A stretch of DNA of 64,000 bases from Thelephora terrestris (lineage: Eukaryota; Basidiomycota; Agaricomycetes; Thelephorales; Thelephoraceae). This document shows positions 10,298 through 21,239 of the stretch, piece after piece. The notes beneath the pieces were generated by a model that saw only the letters and a program-made list of their open reading frames with translations, did no database searches and had not been told where the DNA came from. Numbering within the stretch: position 1 is the stretch's first letter; every line of letters starts with the position of its first letter. The position numbers and the translations under genes are program-made. The DNA lies in NCBI GenBank assembly GCA_015956445.1, contig WIUZ02000004.1:1426001-1490000 (forward strand). Reading direction: 5' to 3'.

Positions 10298-11849
10298 ATG
10301 ATCACTTCTGTTATTCCTACCCTCCTGTTTTCCTCTCTCGTAGCCGCATACTCCTTCACGTTCACCAGCGTACCGACACAGTGCAAAGAGCTCTCTCTCG
10401 CCATCCAAGGCCAAGGCTCTCCTCCATACGAGGTACTGATCATCCCAGTTGGCCCGTCTACCGCACCCAACAATGTAGAGGTGAGGAGGGTCGTCGACCA
10501 GACCTTCCCCAACAACGGTACCACCGTATCATTCCCACTCAATTTCCCCACTAATTCCCAGTTCGTCGCCGTCGTAAGTTTTTTCACTCTCGTTTCATTC
10601 CTCCTTTGCACTCATGCAAGTTCTACCGCATAGGTCTCCGACCAGTCCGGTTTCGGCAGTGGCGGAACCAGTGCATACGTGACTGTGCAGTCCAGTTCAA
10701 ATTCTTCATGTTACAACACCTCCCAAAGTGTACAACCCCAATTTGTGTTCAGTCTCGCCCCGGCCATGGCCCTCACTCAGTGTTCACCCGTTCGGCTTTG
10801 GTGGGATAACAGCACCGTACAAGGGTATGTGATCTATGTGCTTCACTCAAAATAGACCCACGATCACACCGCGCTCAACTTATATCCCCTTACACATCTT
10901 AGGATCCCTACGTTCCAAGGCCTCATCCCCGGTGGTCAGAGTTTCCTGATCCCACAGGGTTCAATCACATCCGTTGTTTCAGAAGGTACTGGCTTTTCTT
11001 GGACTCCTTCTGTCCGGGCAGGAAGCACTGTAATTGTCGTGGCCAGCGACAACAACGGTCTCGGTGACGGTGGGAGCGCATCTTTCATCGTTGGATATGG
11101 CGACAATTCCTGTCTGAATGATAACTCTCCTTCCTCTACACCTGGTTCCCCCGCTGGTGGTTCTTACCCAACCAGTACAAGCGGCTTTAACCAGGGGAGT
11201 TCATCACGGTTTGTCCTTTTCCCTCTCTCCTTCCCTGCAAAAGTTCCTGATCATTTTTTCCAGAACAAACGTTGGCGGCATCGTCGGTATGTGCAAATGT
11301 TCACTTACTCGCACAAAATTCTGACTATCCGTCTTCGTAGGCGGTGTAGTCGGAGGAGTGGCCGGTCTCTTGATCATCGCAATCCTGCTCTTCTTCTGGC
11401 TTAAACGTCGTCGTGCCCAACGGGGGAACAAGGACCGGCCTTCTCTTTTCATCGACCACGATGATGAGGACCCAACCTCCCAGCCTCTGCATGAGGATCT
11501 CCCTGTACACTTCCGACCTGAGCCCTTCACTGCCTCTGAGCCAACAGATCGCGCAGGCACCCCTCGATCAAGCACTCCATTCGAGAGGTCAGAACGCCCG
11601 GTCTCTCAGTCGTTGACCTATTTGTCCGACCCCCAACGCGTTGCATCCCCTGATGTAACCAGCACTGGCCTTAGCAGAAAATCTCCTTTGCCCCCCTCTT
11701 TACGTCCTGTCAATGTCTTCCAACACGAGGACGCAGGTCCTTCTTTGCCTGCGGACAACCAGGAACCGGAAACCATCGAGCTTCCGCCCGCATACACCAA
11801 TATCCGCGGCACGCCGGCGACGGAAAGCCCACCACCTACTGAAAACTAA
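10298..11849 (+). CDS. single-pass membrane protein with signal peptide and cytosolic PY motif
   Basis: Five exons (10298-10573, 10634-10824, 10903-11208, 11264-11286, 11341-11849) give 434 aa. Residues 1-19 (MITSVIPTLLFSSLVAAYS) are a signal peptide. The next ~230 residues form an extracellular region rich in beta-forming segments with several N-x-S/T sites and Cys, followed by a Ser/Gly/Thr stalk. A transmembrane helix, GGVAGLLIIAILLFFWLKRR, has a positive cytosolic stop (KRRRAQR). The cytosolic tail of ~150 residues is Ser/Pro/acidic and contains ELPPAYT, a PPxY motif that binds WW domains such as those of Rsp5/Nedd4 ubiquitin ligases. This architecture recurs in many uncharacterised mushroom membrane proteins; no enzyme motif is present. 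A surface sensor or adhesin is possible, but the function is unknown. Confidence 0.75.
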
Positions 11850-12303
11850 TCTGGCTCGATCTCATGTTCTGTATTTTGCAACTATTAGAGGATGGACTTT
11901 GTCATTTTCTGTTCCCCCGCTTTTTGTGTCCGGGCTCTCGTCCTCTGCCCACGTTTTTCACCTTGCTATCTTTCGACCTTACCACATTTTACCCTCCATC
12001 ACTTATGCCCCACCCCAGAGCAAGCTCTCGTGTACCCTAAGCATACGCCTCTGAAGATTTTAGCCGCACATAATGTTAACCTGTCACGTCCTCACCTGAC
12101 GCCTTGCATTTCCTGATGATCACGTGGATCGAACAAGGTTGATCTTTCTCGTTCACCGTTCAGGGGTATTCGCTGCCTGGTCCACCACTATCCTGCTTTC
12201 CTGCAACCTCACACTAGTCAGCTGGTCTCACTTCACAAGCCTAACTCGCACTTCAGTCTATCACTCGCTGGGCATTATCTGAACGGACCTATCGGCTCAC
12301 AAG
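11850..12303. other. tandem spacer, 3' tail and kinase promoter
   Basis: A pyrimidine-rich stretch between two plus-strand genes. The last ~180 bases before 12304 are a CT-rich likely 5' leader. No coding region or repeat is visible. Confidence 0.45.
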
Positions 12304-15300
12304 ATGGTTTCATATGCGTATACTCCTCCTCGCGCGCCGGCTTTGTACAAACCTCGTGTCCCAACCCGTTGGCAGAAAGAGAAAGAAGCCGCTGGGGGGC
12401 GGGGACTCGACTTTCCTGACGACCCCAAGTTTATCGGACCCTGGATCATTGGCGAATGTGTAGGGAAAGGCGCAAGCGGGCACGTCAAGGTCGCTCGCCA
12501 TCGCCGCACGGGCGAGTACGCTGCGGTCAAGGTCCTTCCTCTCCAACCTCTCTTCGACTCGCGTAGTTCCCTCGCTACTCAGCAGGCAAAGAGCGAGAAA
12601 CAACGGCTGGGTATCGATCGGGAGATTACGATGATGAAACTAATGAACCACCCGAACATCATGCGGATTTACGACGTCTATGAAGGCGAGAGGGAACTCT
12701 ACCTCGTCCTCGAGTACATCAAAGGCGGCGAACTCTTCGACTTCTTGGTCAACCGTGGGAGGCTCGCTCCACTCGAAGCACTGTCGTTCTTTAAACAGAT
12801 CATCTACGGGCTCAACTATGCGCACAGTTTCTCGATTATCCACCGTGACCTGAAACCCGAGAATATCTTGATCAAGTCTTTGAACCCTCCTGTCCTCAAG
12901 ATCGCTGATTGGGGTATGGCCGCGTTCGCTCCGCCCGCTTGGCAACTGGAAACAAGCTGTGGGAGTCCGCACTACGCTTCCCCAGAGATTGTGAGAGGTC
13001 TCAAGTACCAGGGAACCGCTACCGATATCTGGAGCTGTGGCGTCATCTTGTTTGCACTCCTGACTGGAACTCTGCCATTCGACGACAAGGATGTCAAAGT
13101 GCTTCTTGGGAAAGTTAAACTTGGCAAGTTCGAGGTGCCTCCCAGCATGGACAGGGTCGCCAGGGATCTGATCTTGAGGATGCTCGTGGTGGATGTCAAG
13201 CAAAGGATCACTGTAAGCGTTTTTTTGGTGTTTTTACTATGCATTCGTTGAAGAGGCACTAGATGGCAGAGATTCTCGAACACCCTTGGATGAAGACAGA
13301 CACTCCCCGGGTCTTCTACGTTCCTGCTCCATCGGTCGAGCAACTTGCCCGGCCTGTGCAGTCTCGGGCTCACATCGACCGCGACATTTTCGAATCTCTC
13401 TGTGTCATCTGGGGCCGACACGCGGACCCCAATAGTATCAAAGACGATCTCCTCAGCCCGCCTGGTCAGGGAACTCTTGCGAAAGCTTTCTACTTCCTGT
13501 TACAAAAACACAAGGAAAAGGTGCTCTCTGAACATGGTATTGTCATGGACGCAGACGAGGATACTATCGGAGACAAGGTTGTTAACAAACATTATCTATC
13601 ACCTCGCGCGAAGGACTCTTGGAAGATCGATCTAGATACTTCCTCAGCCACACCTCGGGCTGCTATCAATGACCGCCGTATACTTCTTCTGGACATCCCC
13701 TTATTAGAAACATCCCCTCAGACTCGCATCCGCACACCATCTCCTATCGGCCCTCGTGCCCATAAACCTCGGCCAAGCTCTACTCCCCCCTCGCCAAACA
13801 AAACTCCAAGGCCAGTCGTTGCTCGTGCTTCCTCCGTCAACTCTGACGGCCGCGATCACCCACCTCATCGGGAACGGAAGTTGGCTCAGCTTGGCAGGAG
13901 GGCGAGCATGCGGACGGGCACTGGAACTTCCACCACCTCGCCCGGGATCCAACCTATGCTGAGGGCCTCTACAGAACCTGCACAAGATATCTATAGTCCT
14001 CCGCCGATGATCAGGACCTCTCAGCAAATGTATGGCGTTAGACGGACCATGGCACAAGGAACCAAGTCGACAAGCTCGAGGGTCCCCATAGTCGCTCGCA
14101 CCATCACTTCCCCAGAACGAAGCCAAGGCGTCGAATCAGCACTTCCTCCCACTCCTAATACTGCAACTCCTATCCAAGAAACTTACTTGTCCTCGAACAC
14201 CTCAAATCCGACTGCCTCACCTGTGATACATGCGCCTGTGCCTGCCCGCTCGACCCCCTTGGCTATGCTCCCAATGATATCTGCGCCGCGGGTGGCAAGC
14301 GCGGAGATCCAGAGAACAATCGACGATATCGCAGATAGGATGAATCTACTGGTTGCTCACGAAAATGCGCATTATGCTCAGCAAGTCCAGCATCGCCGAC
14401 AGAGCCAGCAATATCGGCAAATCCAGGTGCAGCAAGTCCAACACCAACAGCAGGGCTCTGAAGCCTCGTCTTCGTTGAACCCATACAGCCCTCTCCTGGA
14501 TGGAGGAGGTGAAATAGCGGACGCGACGGATGGCGAAATGACGCCCCGGGCTGTTGAAAGGGACAAGGAGAATCAGAACTACGGATCCTGGCTTCAGATC
14601 CACCGACCCACCTCCCAGGCATCCACACCGTTGAGGGAGACGATGAACGTTACGTACCAAAGGCAGCCGCTGGGCGAGGTCAATCGAGAACAAGAGAAGG
14701 AAAGAGACAAAGAGAAGGGAAAGAGGTCGAGGAAAATAAGACGTATGTTCTCTCCTAGCGCTCACTTTGTCGTGCATCGTGTTGACTCGTGAGATTCAGC
14801 CCCTGCATTGGATCTCCGAAACTCAAACTATCGTCAAAGCATTGCTTCACCCATCCTCTCTCCTCCTCTCAGTACGGCTGGTAGCGAGTTCAAAGGCTGG
14901 TTTACCAACCTGTTCAATTGGAAAGGCCAATCATATGCTCTATACTCGTATGAGGACATCGCTACCACGAGGGAGGCGACCACCATGGCTCTTTCGCACG
15001 CGGGTGTGACTATTCTCACCTCTGAGATGAACCTGGTCAAATGCAGGGTGGATGAGGTGTGTGATCAAATGACGGGCGTTGTCATCCAGAAGCAAGTGAG
15101 GTTCAGAGTGGAATTTGGCCCATCCACCACCCAAACGCACACCAATACTCAGTTTGGCGGAGGCGACACATTGGCAATACCACCGACTCCAAAACTTCTG
15201 ACCCCACGTTTGATGTCCACCCCGATGTCGCCTATCCCAAATAGCGGTGGCTATGCCTCCATGGTCACTTTTGTGTTAGAAAGAGGTGCGGTGTCGACGT

Positions 15301-15419
15301 TCAAGGCTATCTATTTGCGAGTGAGGGAGATGTGGAACTTGGATTCGCAAGAGAGGATGCTAGGTAACGAGTTTGACGAGGGTGGGTCGACCCCCAGGCC
15401 GCGGAGTGTCATTGCATGA
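12304..15419 (+). CDS. Gin4/Hsl1/Cdr2-type (NIM1-related) CAMKL protein kinase
   Basis: Ser/Thr kinase of the septin-associated morphogenesis checkpoint family, which in yeasts inhibits Wee1 and links septin organisation to mitosis. Three exons (12304-13212, 13263-14742, 14800-15419) give 1002 aa. The kinase domain spans about residues 45-325: glycine loop VGKGASGHVKVA, AVKVLPL with the catalytic Lys, EYIKGGELFDFL, catalytic loop HRDLKPENIL, CGSPHYASPEIV and DIWSCGVILFALLTGTLPF. The Mg-binding DFG is DWG (IADWGMAAF). A Ser/Pro-rich middle of ~450 residues contains a Gln-rich run near 14370-14450 and a basic KRSRKIRR stretch. The C-terminal ~200 residues (WFTNLFNWKGQSYALYSYED and following) resemble the conserved KA1-like tail of this family, which binds acidic lipids. 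High confidence in family. Confidence 0.9.
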
Positions 15420-15705
15420 TTATCAGACTATATTTCCCTTCAACCTGTTCACACCCAGACTTATCCGATATTTTCGATTTGGAACCACACGTTTCTAGAT
15501 AGACACGAGATATTACCTAGGCTACTCATACCCAATCTACCCAATCTTGATCACATTTGCAGTTTTTTTTCATTTCTCTCGTGCTCGCCTCGAACTGAAG
15601 GGGGAGCTTGCAAGACTCGCCGCCTTGGTTGGTGATTTTGGCATGTGCGCACGTGACACCAGGCGATCAAACTTGGCTTCGCATCATCCAGCCCCCGAGC
15701 AGCTC

Positions 15706-18700
15706 GATGGCGGAACCGGTCGCTGGGCCATCTACTGCGGCGCAAACCGAGCCCGCGGACGTTGTAATGACTGAGTCACCGCCTTTGGTGCACCCGCGAC
15801 CCGTCGTTGGGAAGGCGCCTCCAGAACGCCCTCTGAACGTCAAGGACGCCCTCAGCTATCTCAATGCTGTGAAAGTTCAGTTTCAACACAGGCCGGACGT
15901 GTACAATCTGTTTCTGGATATTATGAAGGACTTCAAGGGTCAACTGTGAGTGTCATCACCTTCTAGATCACGCTTTAATGACCGGAGGTCAGTATCGACA
16001 CACCTGGCGTGATCCAGAGGGTAGCCCACCTGTTCCACGGCCATCCCCGTCTCATTAGCGAATTCAACACTTTCCTGCCATACGGATACCAAATTACGGT
16101 CATGCAAGATCCCAAAGTCCGGAATGCTCACTGCGTCCGCGTTGCCACTCCTGGCGGCAATGTCACCGACACCACAATCGTCCGGACCCCCTCTGTTCCT
16201 CCTATCGAAGACATCCGGCCGGCCTTGGACTATGTACAAAAGATCAGGACTCGATTTTCGGATGAACCAGAGAGGTACAAGAAGTTTCTCGATATTCTGT
16301 CAACAAAGAACGACCCAGCGCTTGTGGAGAAAGAGGTTTGCTCCCTCTTGGTCCCACAGAATGAACAATTCACAGTGTAGTTTGTAGGGTGATGTCATGC
16401 TCCGGGTTCATAAGTTGCTGCACGACGCGCCAGATCTCATGAGTGGGTTGTGGGAGTTTCTAGGAGAAGACCCGAGACCGATTGAGGAAATGGAAGCTTC
16501 GACCGAGCCAAAGGGGAGCAAGCTAAAGCAGGAGCCTCAATCTTTACCCCAAAAACGGAAGCGCAAGGACAAGGAGCGGGAGGGGGATGGTAGTGCCAAA
16601 GGCGTTGGCAAGGTTTGTTCCTGTTGTCGAGAGAGCAATATACCAGACTCACTTTGATGACAGAGGCATAGAAGCAAACGTGAAGATCCCAGAATGCGCC
16701 CCCCTGAGGTGCCTTACGACGAGAACAACTTTTTTGAACGTGTCAGGCGACATCTAGACAGTCAGACCACCCACAACGAATTCCTCAAGCTCATAAACCT
16801 TTTTACCCAAGAGTTCATCGACTCCGCGAGACTCTTAAAGGAGGCTCGAACGTACCTTGGTGAAGGAGAGTTGATGATGCAGCTTAAGGCTATTTTGGGC
16901 TGGGATGAGCGACGGGAACTTTACGCGATTGAAGACCACTTCTGGCCTGCCTCTGGCAATGACCAACAGAAGATCCGTCGGCCTCGTTCTGGTACCTCAA
17001 TTGGCAGTTATGTCAAGTTGCCAGCATCGGTGTGTCCCGGACGACTTTGTGTTAGGGCTTAGCTGACACTTCATTAGGAAACCAACGTCTCCTGTTCGGG
17101 ACGGGATGCAATGTGTAAATCGGTTCTTAACGACGAGTGGGTTTCGCGACCCTCTTTTGCCAGCGAAGATTCCGGTTTCATGGCACACAAGAAGAACATC
17201 TACGAGGAGGCTTTACATCGGAGTGAAGAAGAGCGTCACGAATACGATTTCCACATCGAAGCCATCGTCAAGACCATTGGTTTGCTGGAACCCATAAACA
17301 ACAAGATTTCTCAGCTAAATCCCGAAGACCGCGGTCAATTCAAACTCAAACCAAATTTCGGCGGAGCGGGGAAGAGCATTCATCATCGCGTCATCCGCAA
17401 GATCTACGGACGCGAAGCTGGTGAAGAAGTGATCCGTGCGATGCAAGATTCCCCTGCAGTCTCGATCCCCGTTGTTCTGGCACGCTTAAAACAGAAGGAA
17501 GAAGAATGGAAACGTGCCCAACGTGAATGGAACAAGGTCTGGAGAGAAGTCGACGCTCGAAACTACTACAAGTCACTGGATCATCAAGGCATCGTTTTCA
17601 AGGCGGCCGACAAGAAGGCAACTACTCCGAAGGCTTTTATCAATCAGATCGAGGCTGCGCGGGCGGAGCAAGTCGCGAAGAGGGCTGCCTACATTGACCC
17701 CCTGTTCACCCGTGCTTCACCCACACATCAGCTGGAATTCACTATCGAAGATGTTTCAGTTTTACAAGACGCGCTGAAACTTGTTTTCTCCTTCCTTGAC
17801 CGGACAACCGGACAACTGTCTCCCGGGGAGCGTAAACGGGTTGAAGGGTTCCTCCGTACCTTCGTCCCATTGTTCTTCAGGTTTGACACCACAGCTTTTA
17901 ATTCTGTTTTTGCTGCTATGGACCCGGAAGCGATCAGCGACGGTGTTGGGAGCGGCGAGGAGGATGAGGTCGCAAGCAACTCCAAATCGGGGAGGGGCCG
18001 CAAAGGTGCAAATGGGTCTGGTGGGGGCGACTTGCGGAAGAAGTTGCTCAACGACCAGGCACAGGCAAAGAACAAGAGTCGCGTGGGGCCAAGCCAGCCA
18101 GTTGCCACGTCAAGCACCGAGGCGCAAGCACGAGGTACCGGGCAAGACGCTACTTTGGGACCTTTCTTCTGCAATACGACGTTTTATGTGTCGCTACGCC
18201 TACTTGAGGCAAGCGTTTCCCTGATGCCACACCAACCCGTAATATTAACTTCCAGATTTAGCTGCTGTATTCAAGACTCCTAATCTTCAAGACTCTCGGG
18301 GCGAAACTCGCAAAAGCGGGGCCAAGAAAGCCCATGCCCGCAGCCGGAGCTGGGATTGGCCTTTCCACTGACGACGAGCGATTTGCGGACGCGGCAAATT
18401 TCTACGAGTTCTTGTTGGAGTCATGCGAAAAGTTGTTCGATAACGAGATTGAAGTCCCCTTGTTCGAGGACCAGATGCGATTCATGTTCGGGCCCAGGGT
18501 AGGTCTTTTCGCTTTGATGATTATTCTCCCTCGAAGTTAACAAAGAACCTGCAGGAGGCGTACAAGATCTTCACAGTAGATAAAATTATTGGATCGATTA
18601 TCAAGCAAGTGCGTGGGACCGTCTATCCCGACCCTTCTATAGCTTCGCCCGGTTGACGACATATTAGGTACAAACAATCTTCGTCGATGCGAAGAGCCAA

Positions 18701-19366
18701 GACCTGTATGGCTTGTTTAAGAAAGAGGTACAGCAACCTGGTGACGAGGGACACTATCGCGAGGCTGCAGCCCAAATCTTGGGGGACTCGGAGCATCTCT
18801 TCCGTATGGAAATGGCATCTATATTTATTTTCGTTTTATCCGAACGCCTGCTGATCAAAGTCGTTTGTTGGCTCAAATTAAAGCTTCCGCGCTTGAATGT
18901 TTTCACAATCCAACTGCTTGGAAAGGATGACCCTAACCAGGGAGACCCCGAAATCTACATTGACAGATGGAGATCGTACATCACTTCCTACACATCAGTG
19001 AGTGGTCTTGACGTGGCAGTTTCAACCGTTCACCGATCTGTCACCACAGGAAACGCCTACAAAGGGCTTGACGGAGCCCAAGGTCAAGTATCCGTTCCTT
19101 CGAAGGTCTGGCTGCCCTAACCGTGGTGTCACGAAGTTCGCTTACACGTTTACAATTAAAGGAACCTTGCGACTACTCCCGACCTCCCCGTCCCTGCAGT
19201 CATTGCGGGTAACGCGTTGGAAATGAAAATCTGCGTCCGAACTTATCACATATTCTATGTGCCCAATACTGCGGACTTTTTCTACAAACATTCTCCGCCC
19301 TCGTTAAATAGTATACCACGAAGATCCAAAGGAACGTGGTTCGAGGGACTGAAGGCAGGGACATAG
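15706..19366 (+). CDS. SIN3: SIN3 transcriptional corepressor
   Basis: Scaffold of the Rpd3/Sin3 histone deacetylase complex in the nucleus. Exons seen: 15706-15945, 15993-16335, 16388-16612, 16664-17029, 17078-18208, 18262-18498, 18555-18608, 18668 on, and terminal exons ending 19366. PAH1 is [20 protein letters not shown] (exons 1-2), PAH2 [18 protein letters not shown], and PAH3 [20 protein letters not shown]. The HDAC-interaction domain follows ([38 protein letters not shown]). The C-terminal Sin3_corepress region includes [25 protein letters not shown]-like sequence and [20 protein letters not shown]. The intron at 18209-18261 has a GC donor; it is needed to keep RLLELLYSRL. The join near 18800-18905 is uncertain: an open but poorly conserved stretch lies there. 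An in-frame ATG upstream at 15608 lacks conservation, so 15706 is chosen. Confidence 0.92.
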
Positions 19367-19560
19367 CGAGTGATCGCCAGTGTTGCTTGATGCTATTTAT
19401 ACCAACTTAGTCGACTAATTAATCTCTTTGGTACCGATATTTTGTGCTTTCAGGAAAAGGCTGATTGATACATTCACACAAGGTAGAAACAAACAGTGGA
19501 GTTGACACGGTGATGTGTGGTGTTGAAATCTTTCGTATCGTACACTTGGCGTCTCTTGCA

Positions 19561-20998
19561 TTAGGCCTTTTTCCCCCGCCAACCAGCCCCAGCTCCGCCC
19601 ATTGCACCGCTAGAGAAGTGAGAGAACGCCCCACCTGGCACGGCACTAACTGGGCTCTCTACGACGCCTGAAGGATGGGGTTTGCTGTGGGGAAAGGTGG
19701 TTCGATAAGTTGATGTGGGAACTGCTTGGATGGCGAGGAATTTGTTGGGTGGTGGGCGATCATCACTGTTGTACTGTAGACCGTTGGCGTAAGCGACTCA
19801 TCATCGAAGGAGAGAACATGTTCGAACCTGGAACTCGAACCCGATGCTATCAGCTTCTGAGACGTCCAGAACTTTCACCATCTTCTTCCCGATGCTGTTG
19901 ATCTTTTCGACATCATCCTTAGATCGGGTCCAAAGTTGTATCCGATCCACCTTGCTCCGTAGACTGACTACAGCGCCACATATCTCGTCGCCTTCGTCCA
20001 GATCTTCGCCTACCAATGCCATAGCGAGCCAATTCCAACATCGGTCCAGTAATTGAGGATTGTTCTTCATGGTCAATACCCATTTGCCGCCGTTCGCGTT
20101 GGCTTCGTCCTCCCACATCGGCTTGATCCCCTTCTTGAAGAGGTGGTAATTGGAGTTCTTTTCCAACTTTGACGGAGGCTTCAGCCAGTTGAAATACCTG
20201 CAGAAGGTCTCCACAGTGTCGAAATCACCGACGACCATGAGACCAGCCTCGTATTCGTCCGATTCCGGGGCGAGGAAGTGAGCTGAAGGAGGGCCCTCCG
20301 TGGCGCTGACCTGGGGAGCGGGCATCTTGGCATTCTTGGTGTCATAGAACAAGGACCTTTTAACAGTGATACATGAAAGCTGAGGATCCACAGGAAGCAT
20401 CGTAAGATTGAGGCACTGACCAGGGATGCTCCAAAGGATGTTCAGGAGCTTTCATCCGGAGACCCGGAGTCTTTGGATCTTCGATGGTTTCGGGTTCAGG
20501 TGGCTTGGAGCTCCCATCGACGCTCAATTGGCGAGAGAGGGCGAGTCTAGCAGCGATAGTCTCCAGATTCGGAATATTTTTGTATCCCACCCTCGTCTTC
20601 TTCGCGGGGACAACAGGTGCGGGATCTTGCGTGTCGTTGTCGAGCTCCTCGAGTTTCTCAGCAGTAAGTTGATCGTCTCCAGCCTCAAAGGCTTCGTCCG
20701 TTACAGACCCTTGGGTTGAATTTGTCACTGATGCAATTGACCCTGGAGAAGCAGGTCGGGTGGATGATACATTGACCGCGGTGGAATCGTTGGTCGCGAC
20801 AGTGTTGACAGAAGTCGTAGACCCCGTACGCAGCACAGATGCCGCGAGCCGTGGACGGTTCGAAGCGTTAACGGGGGGTGTGGGAGATGCTCCGTTGTTG
20901 AGATTTATCCTAGCCGCGAGTTGATTGAGAGACGGAAGACGACCTGAGCCGGCTGGCCTCTGTTGTTTGGGCTGTTCTGGAGAATCCGTCGTAGACAT
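19561..20998 (-). CDS. eIF4E-family cap-binding protein, class II-like
   Basis: mRNA 5' cap-binding protein of the eIF4E superfamily. Three exons (20421-20998, 19828-20356, 19561-19773) give 439 aa. The first ~190 residues are a Ser/Thr/Ala-rich extension absent from canonical eIF4E (about 215 aa). The core runs from PLEHPWSLFYDTKNAK through VGDFDTVETFCRYFNWLKPP, FKKGIKPMWEDEANANGGKW, GDEICGAVVSLRSKVDRI to YNSDDRPPPNKFLAI. The cap-stacking Trp in PMWEDE is kept; the position equivalent to human Trp56 reads Tyr (DEYEAGL), as in class II 4EHP-type proteins; the dorsal Trp73 position reads Cys. It ends in a Gly-rich tail, GAGAGWRGKKA. The long tail and altered sites favour a specialised or repressive role over general initiation. 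Confidence 0.88.
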
Positions 20999-21239
20999 CG
21001 TCAAGGTCGGGACGAGAGCGCCACAACGATCAGTCCGTCCACTGCATCCCTGCATCTCACCATCATCGGAAACGATAACACTAGTCTCAGTCTACTTCAA
21101 GTGTCCCACATGGTATCTCTTTGGATCGTGCCCTATGATCACTCACAACCAGCACGTGAGGCTATTGTTACCAGGAAAACCAACGATAACCTCGATCGGG
21201 ACCTCACTTCAGTGTACCAAGGTCTTCGGTGACTTCTAT

